Below, piece after piece: positions 28,555-36,699 of a stretch of DNA of 64,000 nt. The DNA is taken from NCBI GenBank assembly GCA_046233135.1, contig JBJXHN010000001.1, positions 372,001 through 436,000 of the forward strand, read 5' to 3'. The notes under the pieces are model-generated. The model was not told the DNA's origin, ran no database searches, and saw only the letters and a program-made list of their open reading frames with translations. Each line of letters starts with the position of its first letter. The stretch's first letter is position 1. The translations under genes were made by a program, and so were the position numbers. The DNA is from JBJXHN01 sp046233135. Lineage in GTDB: Bacteria; Pseudomonadota; Alphaproteobacteria; Rhodospirillales; Rhodospirillaceae.

Positions 28555-31500
28555 ATGACCGAGCCAGCTTCCTCCCCCGCTTCCGATCCCCCCGCCGCTC
28601 CCGACTGGAGCGAGGGCTTCGTGCACCTGCGGGTGCACACCGCGCTGTCCATGTCCGAAGGCGCCATCCCCATCAAGACCCTGGTCAAGATGGTGGCCGG
28701 CGCGGGCATGCCTGCGGTGGCCATCACCGACACCGGGAACCTGTTCGGCGGGCTGGAGTTTTCCGTGACCTGCGCGGATTCCGGGGTGCAGCCGATCATT
28801 GGCGTGCAACTGGCGGTGCGCAACGAGGACAAGGCGGCCCAGGGCTTCGGTGCCGCCCGCGACCTGCGCGCGCCCGACCCCGATCAGATCGTCCTGCTCG
28901 CCCAGAACGAAACCGGTTACGGCAACCTGATGAAGCTGGTCTCCAAGGCCTTCCTGGAAACCAGCGCCGGCGAAGTGGCCCAGGTGCCCATGGCGGCTGT
29001 CGAGGCGCTGAACGAAGGGCTGATCCTGCTGACCGGGGCCACGGGCGGCCCCTTGGGGCGCCTGCTGCTGGCGGATCGCAAGGCCGAGGCAAAGGCGATG
29101 CTGGAGCGGCACAAGGCCGCCTTCGGCGACCGGGTCTATGTGGAACTGCAACGCCACGGCATGCCCGACGAAGACCGGATCGAGCCGGCGCTGATCGATC
29201 TGGCCTACGACCTGGATGTGCCCCTGGTGGCCACCAACGAATGCTTCTATCCCGACAAGGCGATGTTCGAGGCCCACGACGTGCTGATCTGCATGTCGCA
29301 AAAGGCCGTGCTGGCCCAGGACGACCGCCGCCGCCTGACGCCGGAGCACTATTTCAAGACGGCGGCGGAAATGCGTGCCCTGTTCGCCGACCTGCCCGAG
29401 GCGCTGGACAACACCCTGGTCATCGCCCGCCGCTGCGGGGTGATGAGCGAGCGCCGCAAGCCGATCCTGCCCCACAGCCCCGCCGCCGGCGACCAGAGCG
29501 AGGCCGATGCCCTGCGCAAGATGGCCGAAGACTGCCTGGAAAAGCGCCTGTGGAAACATGTGTACAAGGACGGCATGAACGACGATGAGCGGGAGGCCGT
29601 CGCCAAACCCTATCGCGACCGTCTGGACTATGAACTGGACGTGATCGTGAAGATGGGGTTCCCCGGCTACTTCCTGATCGTGGCCGACTTTATCCAGTGG
29701 GCGAAGGACAACGACATTCCGGTGGGGCCGGGACGTGGATCGGGGGCGGGGTCTTGCGTCGCCTGGGCGCTGACCATCACCGACCTGGATCCCCTGCGCT
29801 TCGGCCTGCTGTTCGAACGTTTCCTGAACCCGGAACGCGTCAGCATGCCCGACTTCGATATCGACTTCTGCCAGGACCGCCGGGAAGAGGTGATCCGCTA
29901 TGTGCAGAAGGAATACGGCTACGACAAAGTGGCGCAGATCATCACCTTCGGAAAGCTGCAGGCCCGTGCGGTGCTGCGCTCGGTGGGGCGGGTGCTGCAA
30001 ATGCCGCTCGGCTTTGTCGATAAGATCTGCAAGATGGTGCCCAACAACCCCGCCGCGCCGGTAACCCTGAAAGAGGCGATCGACGGCGAACCCCAGCTTC
30101 AGGCCCTGCGCGACGAGGAAGAGCAGGTGGCCCAGATGCTGGATATCGGCATGAAGCTGGAGGGGCTGTACAGCCATGCCTCCACCCACGCTGCCGGGGT
30201 GGTGATCGGGGATCGCTCGCTGGACTCCCTGGTGCCGCTCTACCGAGACCCCAATTCGGACATGCCGGTCACCCAGTTCAACATGAAATGGGTCGAACAG
30301 GCCGGCCTGGTGAAGTTCGACTTCCTGGGCCTGAAGACCCTGACGGTGCTGGTGACCGCCGTCAAGCTGCTGGCAAAGCGCAACATCAAGGTGGATCTGG
30401 GGGCCCTGCCGCTGGATGACCGGCCGTCCTACGACATTCTCGGCCGGGGGGAAACGGCCGGGGTGTTCCAGCTGGAAAGCACGGGCATGCGCGACGTGCT
30501 GCGCAACATGAAGCCCGACAGCCTGGAAGACATCATCGCCGTCGTGGCCCTGTATCGCCCGGGGCCGATGGACAACATCCCCAGCTACATCCGTCGCAAG
30601 AAGGGCGAAGAGGAGGTGATCTACCTCCACCCGGACCTGGAGCCGATCCTGAAGGAAACCTACGGGATCATGATCTACCAGGAACAGGTGATGCAGGCCG
30701 CGCAGATCATGGCCGGCTACTCCCTTGGCGGCGCCGACCTGCTGCGCCGCGCCATGGGCAAGAAGATCAAGGAGGAAATGGACAAGCAGCGCGCCCTGTT
30801 CGTTGAGGGGGCCGCTGCCCGGGGCACCAAGGAGGCCAAGGCCAGCGAGGTCTTCGACCAGATCGCCAAGTTCGCCGGCTATGGCTTCAACAAGTCGCAT
30901 GCGGCCTGCTATGCGCTGGTGGCCTATCAGACCGCTTATCTGAAAGCCAATTACGCGCCCGAGTTCATGGCCGCGACCATGACCTATGATATGCACAACA
31001 CCGACAAGCTCGCCGCCATGAAGGGCGAGCTGAAGCGGCTGAAGATCACGCTGCTGCCGCCGGACGTGAATACCTCTATGCCGCGCTTCGACGTGCAGGA
31101 CGGAGCGGTGCGCTATGCGCTGGGGGCCCTGAAGAACGTCGGCGAGTCCGCCATGCAGGCCCTCGTGGACGAGCGCGAGACCAACGGTCCCTTCAAGTCC
31201 CTGGCCGACTTCGCCCGCCGCCTGGACAGCCGGGTGGTGAACCGGCGGCTGCTGGAAAACCTGATCAAGGCCGGTGCCCTGGATTGCCTGGACGAGGACC
31301 GGGCGAAGCTGCTGGGCAATGTGGACGTGCTGATGATCAACGCCCAGGCCGCCGCCGAGGACCGGGCGTCGGATCAGATCAGCATGTTCGGCGGCGGCAA
31401 CACGGGCGCCGAACCGCCGATGAAATTCAAGACCGTCGAGCCCTGGTCGGTGACCGAGCGGCTGATGAAGGAAAAGGAGGCCATGGGCTTCTATCTGTCG

Positions 31501-32073
31501 GCCCACCCGCTGGATATCTACGGCGACAGCCTGGAGCGCCTGCAGGCGATCCCCATCGACGGGCTGGTGGCGCACTTGCGCAACGGCGGCAATTCGGCGG
31601 TGAAGCTGGCCGTGACCCCGGGGGCGCGCAAGGAACGGCGGGGCAAGACCGGCAGCAAGTACGCCTTCGCCGAATTCTCCGACGCCACGGGCATGATCGA
31701 GGGCATGCTGTTTTCCGAAGTGCTGGCCGCGTCCCGGGACCTGATGGATACCGGCAAGCCCCTGCTGGTCAATGCCGATGCGCGGCTGGAAGGGGACGAT
31801 ATCAAGCTGAACGTGCAGCGGGTGACCCTGCTGGACGAGGCCGTCGCCCGCGCTGCCCGGCAGATCAAGGTGACCTTCAAGGACACCCACCCGGTCAGCC
31901 GCATCCGCGATATCATCGCCAGGGACGGCACCGGCAGCCGCCGGATCACCCTGGTCGCCGACCTGGGCGACCGCGAGGTGGAATTCAGCCTGGACGACGG
32001 GTTCGCCCTGCGCGCCGAAACCCTGGCCGCCCTGCGCGATGTCCCCGGCGTGCTGGAAGTTCGCGAGGTCTGA
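28555..32073 (+). CDS. dnaE: DNA polymerase III subunit alpha
   Basis: DnaE (1172 residues) is the replicative polymerase subunit. The N-terminal PHP domain begins at FVHLRVHTALSMSEG (residues ~22-36). The polymerase active-site aspartates are D433 and D435 in MPDFDIDF and D589 in VKFDFLGLK. A helix-hairpin-helix and an OB-fold domain follow (the latter around residues 1015-1090). It is DnaE1-like, not the ImuC/DnaE2 mutasome type: the order and length match the essential replicase and no imuA/imuB neighbours exist. The ATG at 28555 is the only sensible start, 79 nt after the chemoreceptor stop. Confidence 0.97.
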   Translation: MTEPASSPASDPPAAPDWSEGFVHLRVHTALSMSEGAIPIKTLVKMVAGAGMPAVAITDTGNLFGGLEFSVTCADSGVQPIIGVQLAVRNEDKAAQGFGAARDLRAPDPDQIVLLAQNETGYGNLMKLVSKAFLETSAGEVAQVPMAAVEALNEGLILLTGATGGPLGRLLLADRKAEAKAMLERHKAAFGDRVYVELQRHGMPDEDRIEPALIDLAYDLDVPLVATNECFYPDKAMFEAHDVLICMSQKAVLAQDDRRRLTPEHYFKTAAEMRALFADLPEALDNTLVIARRCGVMSERRKPILPHSPAAGDQSEADALRKMAEDCLEKRLWKHVYKDGMNDDEREAVAKPYRDRLDYELDVIVKMGFPGYFLIVADFIQWAKDNDIPVGPGRGSGAGSCVAWALTITDLDPLRFGLLFERFLNPERVSMPDFDIDFCQDRREEVIRYVQKEYGYDKVAQIITFGKLQARAVLRSVGRVLQMPLGFVDKICKMVPNNPAAPVTLKEAIDGEPQLQALRDEEEQVAQMLDIGMKLEGLYSHASTHAAGVVIGDRSLDSLVPLYRDPNSDMPVTQFNMKWVEQAGLVKFDFLGLKTLTVLVTAVKLLAKRNIKVDLGALPLDDRPSYDILGRGETAGVFQLESTGMRDVLRNMKPDSLEDIIAVVALYRPGPMDNIPSYIRRKKGEEEVIYLHPDLEPILKETYGIMIYQEQVMQAAQIMAGYSLGGADLLRRAMGKKIKEEMDKQRALFVEGAAARGTKEAKASEVFDQIAKFAGYGFNKSHAACYALVAYQTAYLKANYAPEFMAATMTYDMHNTDKLAAMKGELKRLKITLLPPDVNTSMPRFDVQDGAVRYALGALKNVGESAMQALVDERETNGPFKSLADFARRLDSRVVNRRLLENLIKAGALDCLDEDRAKLLGNVDVLMINAQAAAEDRASDQISMFGGGNTGAEPPMKFKTVEPWSVTERLMKEKEAMGFYLSAHPLDIYGDSLERLQAIPIDGLVAHLRNGGNSAVKLAVTPGARKERRGKTGSKYAFAEFSDATGMIEGMLFSEVLAASRDLMDTGKPLLVNADARLEGDDIKLNVQRVTLLDEAVARAARQIKVTFKDTHPVSRIRDIIARDGTGSRRITLVADLGDREVEFSLDDGFALRAETLAALRDVPGVLEVREV

Positions 32074-32191
32074 TTTCTCTCTCCTTCATCCCTGATCGCC
32101 CCGGTTGACAAGGCCGCGCCCTTTCGGCAGAGTCGCTATATATAGAAATGCATAAGTTAGCGGCCCACGGAGAGCGGGGAAGGAGGCGGCG

Positions 32192-32563
32192 ATGCGGGTG
32201 GCCTTTGCGACGACGGATCTGGCGCATATCGACGGGGACCCATGGCTGGCGCCCAGCCTGATGGTTTACGATGTCTCCGAGGAAGGGGTTCATCGCGAGG
32301 GGGTGCACGACTTTGCCGGCCGGGAAGGGGAGCGTGCGGGGGTGCTGGCGGACTGCCAGTTCGTTTTTGCCGGGGCGGCTGATGCCGTCGGGGCGGCGCG
32401 ACTGCGGCGGACCGGGTGCGACCTTCTGCTGTCCCATGCCGGATGTTCCGTCGCCGGGGCGCTGGACCATCTGCGCGACCGCTGCCGCAGCCAGGGCAGC
32501 CGATGGCTGCGGCTGCGGGAACAGGAAGCCCGGCGGTCGGCGGTAAGCGGCGGCGGCGGTTAA
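32192..32563 (+). CDS. NifX/NifB-associated (FeMo-cofactor biosynthesis) domain protein
   Basis: This 123-residue protein begins MRVAFATTDLAHIDG and continues with a MVYDV strand and a CQFVFAG element. That is the pattern of the dinitrogenase iron-molybdenum cofactor domain (NifX, NafY, NifB C-terminus), a ribonuclease-H-like fold that carries cofactor precursors. The usual histidine-bearing HFG motif is not evident, so it is a divergent member. A strong AAGGAGG-type site lies before the ATG. TTGACA at 32105 and TATATATA at 32137 are visible upstream, but 26 nt apart, so the promoter is undefined. It is followed on the same strand by a PAS-LytTR regulator and by CowN, so the context supports a nitrogenase-related role. 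No nif structural genes are in the window. Confidence 0.7.
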   Translation: MRVAFATTDLAHIDGDPWLAPSLMVYDVSEEGVHREGVHDFAGREGERAGVLADCQFVFAGAADAVGAARLRRTGCDLLLSHAGCSVAGALDHLRDRCRSQGSRWLRLREQEARRSAVSGGGG

Positions 32564-32637
32564 GGCCACTATTCCGTTTATCCCAAACAGGTCTTTACGC
32601 AAGGGCCGGTCTGGTTCCATCATGCGCGGCGCCATTC

Positions 32638-33375
32638 ATGGGGGCCTGCGTGACCGACTTCGCCTATCGCCTGAAGACCACCGACATCGGCGTTATCACT
32701 CTGGACAAGGACCTGGTGGTGCGGGCGGTGTCGCCCTCTGCGGCCGGCTTGCTGGGGGCGGACGGGGCGGCGCTGATCGGGCGGTCCCTGCTGGCCATGC
32801 ATGATTCCGATGCGCGGGAGAAGGTAGCGCTGCTGTTGTCGCAGGCGCGCAGTGCCCGGCAGTCCGCCGCCTCGCTGATGGTGCCCTTTCCCGGCCGGAC
32901 CTTGCATGTGCGCGTCTGTCCCATGGGCGCGCCGGAGGACGGCTATGCGGTGGTCCTGCATGGGCTGGAAGAAGGCGGGGGGCAGGACCCGGGGCCTCGG
33001 GCCGCGCTGGGCGGTGGCATCGGTGGCGGGACCATGGGGCGTTATCTGCTGAAGCTGCCGGTGGAAAGCGGGTCGATCACCGTGTTCCTGGATCCCGGAA
33101 CGGTGGCCTATGTCCAGGCCGACGGCCATTACAGCCGGCTGTGGACGGCGACAGGGGACCATTTCTGCCCCATGCCGCTCGCCGAGCTGGAGCGGCGGCT
33201 GGATCCGGGCGCCTTTTTCCGCGCCCATCGCTCCTATCTGGTGAACCTGCGTCATGTGGGCGCCTTCCGTCGGCGGGATGCCATGGCCGAACTGGTGATG
33301 GCCGAGCCGGACGGGCATGTGGTGCCGGTCAGCCGAAATCGCGTGCAGCTGCTGAAGGAGCTGCTTGCCGTTTAA
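32638..33375 (+). CDS. PAS-LytTR one-component regulator, RcoM-like
   Basis: This 245-residue regulator has an N-terminal PAS domain (residues ~8-112), a Gly-rich linker and a C-terminal LytTR DNA-binding domain (~135-244; FRAHRSYLVNLRHV is the LytTR signature). PAS-LytTR is the architecture of RcoM, the heme-based CO sensor that activates CO-oxidation genes. RcoM binds heme through a His and a Met, with a Cys in the ferric state. Here H55 (in LLAMHDSDAREKV) and M81 (in SLMVPFPGR) are placed similarly, whereas the Cys equivalent is uncertain (C94 is nearer the domain end). CowN, which protects nitrogenase from CO, is encoded 118 nt downstream. ATG 32638 is used; GTG 32650, with GGGGG upstream, is an equally good start. 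Confidence 0.8.
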   Translation: MGACVTDFAYRLKTTDIGVITLDKDLVVRAVSPSAAGLLGADGAALIGRSLLAMHDSDAREKVALLLSQARSARQSAASLMVPFPGRTLHVRVCPMGAPEDGYAVVLHGLEEGGGQDPGPRAALGGGIGGGTMGRYLLKLPVESGSITVFLDPGTVAYVQADGHYSRLWTATGDHFCPMPLAELERRLDPGAFFRAHRSYLVNLRHVGAFRRRDAMAELVMAEPDGHVVPVSRNRVQLLKELLAV

Positions 33376-33493
33376 GCAGCCCAGATACCGTTCGTGCGGC
33401 GGGAACGCGCATGGTGCGCCCGCGATTGAAGGCCCCCCAGGGAGTGCGGCATACACACGTCCAGTTCTTCACGTCGCAAAGAGGGTTGTCCCC

Positions 33494-33832
33494 ATGGACC
33501 AGTCCACCGCCCAGGCCGCCTCTTCCCCCGAGGTCCCCGACACTTCCGCCATGCCCAGGCGCTATACCACCTTCAGGGGGATCACGTGCGAAAGCGATAC
33601 GGCGCGCCTGCTGGAACGGATGTTCCTGCTGATCGATGATCCTGCCAAGACCAACGCCTTCTGGGAAAAATTCCGCGCTGAGATCATGGCGGCCGAGAAC
33701 CTGCACGAACGCAAGTTCGACGGCCTGTGTCTGGTCTGCGCCCGCGTCGGGATCCTGTATGAGCTGTTCGAGGAATATGAGGACGAGGAAGGCTTGGCCA
33801 TTCTGGAAAAGATTGAGAACGAGTGCTGCTGA
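33494..33832 (+). CDS. cowN: CowN, nitrogenase CO-protection protein
   Basis: This 112-residue protein matches the CowN family: RYTTFRGITCESDTARLLER, then DDPAKTNAFWEKF, an ELFEEYEDEEGLAILEKIE helix and the characteristic terminal ECC. CowN sustains N2-dependent growth in the presence of carbon monoxide and protects nitrogenase from CO inhibition. The N-terminal ~20 residues are a low-complexity extension. The frame is open further upstream, but ATG 33494 gives the normal length. It lies directly after an RcoM-like regulator and a NifX-like gene on the same strand. Its 118-nt upstream gap holds several loosely spaced TTnnnG elements but no clear sigma-54 promoter. It ends 4 nt from the convergent hydrolase gene. 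Confidence 0.85.
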   Translation: MDQSTAQAASSPEVPDTSAMPRRYTTFRGITCESDTARLLERMFLLIDDPAKTNAFWEKFRAEIMAAENLHERKFDGLCLVCARVGILYELFEEYEDEEGLAILEKIENECC

Positions 33833-33836
33833 CCCT

Positions 33837-34532
33837 TTAACCTGAGCTGGGGGCAGCCAGGGCGGCCTGCAGCTCAGGCAGACTGCGGATATCCCCGTGG
33901 GTGCGTGCCAGCCCCCGCAGGCTGGCCGTAGCGGTCTCAGGCGAGCCGGATCCGCAAGCGTCGGCGCAGACAATGACCCGGTAGCCGCCTTCAAAGGCAT
34001 CCCGAGCCGAAGCGGTCACACACGTCTCCGTCAGCACGCCGGCAAGAATGATGGTGTCGATCCGGGCAAATTCCAGGATTTCCGGCAGCAGGCTGTTGCC
34101 GGGGTAAAACGCGCTGAAGCCGCTTTTGTCGAAGATGCCGTCTTCCTCCTGGACACCGAGGGACGGGCAGAAGGCCTGGCCGGGTGCATCCGGAGCCAGA
34201 TCGGCTTCGTAGCGGGCGAAGGCCTCCGACCCCAGCAGATCCATGGCCGCTGCGGCCGATCGCCAGGCTTTCGGCGGCAGGGGGCGCACCCAGGCCACGA
34301 ACGCTCCACCCGTCCGCGCCGCCGCCGCCAGGGCGGCCATGGCAGCGACGCAGCGAGAGCGCTCCTCCTCCGGCAACGGCGCCAGGAAACAGTGGACGGC
34401 GTCGATGATCACAACGGCGCAGCGGGCCGGCATGATCCCGGTGAAGGCATGCAGCTGCCCGCCCCGGCGCGTGATCAGCTTGCGACGCAGGGTGTCGTCG
34501 TGAACGCGATCATAAAGGCTATCAAGGGACAT
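33837..34532 (-). CDS. Isochorismatase-family cysteine hydrolase
   Basis: This 231-residue protein has the isochorismatase/nicotinamidase fold with the complete Asp-Lys-Cys triad: D44 (VIIDAVHCF), K136 (DKSGFSAF) and C171 (GVLTETCVTASARDA). The family hydrolyses amide or vinyl-ether bonds in small molecules (nicotinamide, N-carbamoyl compounds, isochorismate), and the substrate here cannot be told. The start at 34532 has GAGAGGAA upstream. It lies 40 nt after lexA on the same strand, so it may be read from the lexA promoter and be DNA-damage responsive; that is inference. Confidence 0.85.
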   Translation of the reverse strand: MSLDSLYDRVHDDTLRRKLITRRGGQLHAFTGIMPARCAVVIIDAVHCFLAPLPEEERSRCVAAMAALAAAARTGGAFVAWVRPLPPKAWRSAAAAMDLLGSEAFARYEADLAPDAPGQAFCPSLGVQEEDGIFDKSGFSAFYPGNSLLPEILEFARIDTIILAGVLTETCVTASARDAFEGGYRVIVCADACGSGSPETATASLRGLARTHGDIRSLPELQAALAAPSSG

Positions 34533-34572
34533 GCCGTTCCTCTCGGGAGGGTATCGGCCAGCAGGATCCCTT

Positions 34573-35388
34573 TCAATATAACCGCATCAATCCCACCAGT
34601 CGCCCCTGGATGCTGACCCGGTCAGGGCCAAAAATACGGGTTTCATAGCGCGCGTTGGCCGGTTCCAGGGCGATGGAGGCCCCCTTGCGGCGCAGGCGCT
34701 TCAGGGTCGCCTCCTCGCCGTCCACCAGGGCGACCACGATGATTCCGTTGTCCGCAGTATCGCAGCGGCGGCACAGCGCGATATCGCCGTCTAGAATGCC
34801 CGCCTCGATCATCGAGTCCCCTTCGACCGTCAGGGCGAAATGCTCGCCGCCACGGACCATCGCTGCCGGAACCGAGATGAATTCGGAGGGGTCGGTGATG
34901 GCATCTATGGGATTGCCCGCCGCGATCTTGCCCACCAGGGGCAGGCTGACCGCCTCGGCCGCCGCCGCCTCGTCCACCTGGGCGCTGGGCAGGCAGGGGG
35001 CGAAGTCCCCTTCGATCACCTTCGGAGAAAACCCGGGCCGGGGCGGGGCGCCAGAGAGTGGGGCCGCCGACGGGGGGGGAGCGGCGGTGGCGGCTTCGGC
35101 CAGTCCCGCCGCCGGTTCCCCGGCCTGCGTCGCCGCTTCGTCGTCGTTCTCCGCCGCGTCAGCTGCGGCCATGGCATCGGGCAGGCGCAGGATCTCCAGC
35201 GCCCGGGCCCGGTGGGGCAATCGCCGCAGAAAACCCCGTTCCTCCAACCCCTTGATCAGGCGGTGAATGCCCGACTTGGACTTCAGGGACAAGGCGTCCT
35301 TCATTTCATCGAAGGAGGGGGAAACTCCGGTTTCCTTCAGGCGCTGGTCGATGAACTGGAGAAGCAGGAACTGCTTGCGGGTCAACAT
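34573..35388 (-). CDS. lexA: SOS repressor LexA
   Basis: LexA (271 residues) represses DNA-damage genes and self-cleaves on RecA filaments. The N-terminal winged helix (residues 1-65, MLTRKQFLLLQFIDQRLKE) begins at the family's conserved start, so ATG 35388 is preferred over the upstream in-frame ATG at 35475. An AGGAG site lies 11 nt upstream. The cleavage site is A157-G158 in KIAAGNP, and the catalytic dyad is S192 (VEGDSMIEAG) and K230 (GEEATLKRL). An Ala/Pro-rich linker of roughly 60-70 residues (~70-135) makes the protein longer than most LexA proteins (about 200-240). An alphaproteobacterial LexA box lies upstream at 35621-35635. Confidence 0.96.
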   Translation of the reverse strand: MLTRKQFLLLQFIDQRLKETGVSPSFDEMKDALSLKSKSGIHRLIKGLEERGFLRRLPHRARALEILRLPDAMAAADAAENDDEAATQAGEPAAGLAEAATAAPPPSAAPLSGAPPRPGFSPKVIEGDFAPCLPSAQVDEAAAAEAVSLPLVGKIAAGNPIDAITDPSEFISVPAAMVRGGEHFALTVEGDSMIEAGILDGDIALCRRCDTADNGIIVVALVDGEEATLKRLRRKGASIALEPANARYETRIFGPDRVSIQGRLVGLMRLY

Positions 35389-35591
35389 GAGGGCGCGGAC
35401 TCCTGTTGGACGGACAGGCATGGACCGCCCGCCGAGGCCGAAGGAACGGGACGGAAGCCGAGAAGCGGCCTCCACGAGAGGGATCTGATTCCCCGTAAAA
35501 CGGCTATAGCCCTTTTCCCGATTTATCGGTTTTCAGGGTAAAAAGACGCTTCCCATTCGGGCATTCCCGAGGGTGACAAGAGCCGTATTGC

Positions 35592-35638
35592 CGAGAACCA
35601 AACGTGAATATCGTCAGAAAGTTCTACTTTGGTTCTCG
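35592..35638 (-). promoter_or_regulatory. LexA operator within an 11-bp inverted repeat
   Basis: A direct GTTC-N7-GTTC element, the alphaproteobacterial LexA box, occupies 35621-35635. It forms part of a perfect 11-bp inverted repeat, CGAGAACCAAA at 35592-35602 and its complement at 35628-35638. It lies about 230 nt upstream of the lexA ATG and no plus-strand gene follows for 3 kb. Autoregulation of lexA with a long leader is therefore the likely role. Confidence 0.7.
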
Positions 35639-35874
35639 CTGCCGGTCAAGGCGTGAATCGCGGGAGGGGTGGGGGAACTACGACCGATGCGGGTTCGCCT
35701 TGCGGGAACTCGGGCGCGGTGCCGCGCATTTGCGGGTCAAATGAGAGCGCGAACTCGGATTTGCCGGACACAGCACGGCGAGGGGGGCAGGTGGGGGACG
35801 AACCCTGGCGGTACCGCGCGACTCGTACTCTCGGGATCCGCGTCGGCGGGGTGGTGCTCAAGAGGCCGCGCGCG
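35639..35874. other. Intergenic stretch between lexA operator and trpC hairpin
   Basis: This is GC-rich DNA between the lexA control region and the 3' end of trpC. Several isolated GAAC/GTTC tetramers occur (for example a GTTC-N9-GAAC pair near 35692-35708) but not with LexA-box spacing. I see no coding frame worth calling. In related genomes moaC and moeA often lie between trpC and lexA; they are absent here. Confidence 0.35.
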
Positions 35875-35896
35875 CGGAGGAACCGGGGTTCCTCCG
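35875..35896 (-). terminator. Perfect 10-bp stem-loop after trpC
   Basis: CGGAGGAACC at 35875-35884 pairs perfectly with 35887-35896. It begins 8 nt beyond the trpC stop codon on the minus strand. There is no T run, so it may be an atypical terminator or an RNA 3'-end protecting stem for the trpGDC transcript. Confidence 0.5.
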
Positions 35897-35904
35897 GTCT
35901 TGCC

Positions 35905-36699
35905 TCAGCCTTCCAGCACGGCGCGGACGGCGGCTTCCACATCCGCCTGGCGCATGAAGTGTTCACCGATCAGGAAGCGGCGGGCGCCGGCGGCGGCCAT
36001 GCGGTCCAGGTCGGCCCGGGTGCGCAGGCCGCTTTCGCTGACCAGGGTGCGACCCTCCGGCACCCGGGCCGCAAGGGCCTCGGTGGTGCTGATCTCCGTC
36101 ACCAGGGTCTTCAGATTGCGGTTGTTTACTCCGATCAAAGGCGTTGTCAGGCAGCCCAGCGCCCGATCCAGTTCTTCGCCGTCGTGCACCTCTGCCAGAA
36201 CATCCATGCCCAGGGCGTGGGCGGCCTCTTCCATCTCGCGGGCCAGGGAGTCGGGCAGGCAGGCGAGGATCAGAAGGATCGCATCCGCGCCCATGGCCCG
36301 GGCTTCGATGATCTGCCAGGGGTCGATCATGAAGTCCTTGCGCAGGACGGGCAGGGGGACGGCATCCCGCGCCGCCACGAGGTAGTCTTCATGACCCTGG
36401 AAATAGGGCTCGTCGGTGAGCACGGACAGGCAGGCCGCGCCGGCCGCCGCATAGGCCCGGGCCAGACCCGCCGGGTCGAAGTCCGGCCGGATCAGGCCGG
36501 CCGACGGAGAGGCCTTCTTGATCTCGGCGATCAGGCCGTAGCCGCCGGCATCGACCTTGGAGGCCAGCGCCCGGGCGAAACCGCGCGGTGGGGCGGCATC
36601 GGCGGCGCGGGCGCGCAGATCGGCTTCGGAGATGGCGGCCTTGCGGCCGGCCACCGTTTCGCGGGTGGTGGCTGTGATCTTGGCGAGAACGTCGCTCAT
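35905..36699 (-). CDS. trpC: Indole-3-glycerol phosphate synthase
   Basis: TrpC (264 residues) closes the indole ring, converting CdRP to indole-3-glycerol phosphate. The (beta/alpha)8 landmarks are present: IAEIKKASPSAGLIRPDFDP with the catalytic Lys/Glu region, PVLRKDFMIDPWQI, DVLAEVHDGEEL, IGVNNRNLKTL and VSESGLRTRADL. It is the monofunctional form without a fused TrpF. The ATG at 36699 overlaps the trpD stop by 4 nt (ATGA), implying translational coupling. It is the last gene of trpG-trpD-trpC and is followed by a perfect stem-loop. Confidence 0.97.
   Translation of the reverse strand: MSDVLAKITATTRETVAGRKAAISEADLRARAADAAPPRGFARALASKVDAGGYGLIAEIKKASPSAGLIRPDFDPAGLARAYAAAGAACLSVLTDEPYFQGHEDYLVAARDAVPLPVLRKDFMIDPWQIIEARAMGADAILLILACLPDSLAREMEEAAHALGMDVLAEVHDGEELDRALGCLTTPLIGVNNRNLKTLVTEISTTEALAARVPEGRTLVSESGLRTRADLDRMAAAGARRFLIGEHFMRQADVEAAVRAVLEG

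Noticed and set aside
26983..31890. 1635-codon open frame on the minus strand opposite the chemoreceptor and dnaE
   Set aside because: It is the antisense of two clear genes; the translation is His/Gln/Gly-rich shadow sequence without domains. High GC leaves such frames open by chance.
32105..32144. TTGACA and TATATATA as a sigma-70 promoter for the NifX-like gene
   Set aside because: The elements are 26 nt apart instead of about 17; either could be part of another promoter, but not together.
33376..33493. Sigma-54/NifA promoter or RcoM TTnnnG triplet upstream of cowN
   Set aside because: No GG-N10-GC element is present, and the TTnnnG matches at about 33391, 33425 and 33464 are not regularly spaced, so they can be chance.
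35640..35904. Additional LexA boxes downstream of trpC
   Set aside because: Several GAAC/GTTC tetramers occur but none with 7-nt spacing.
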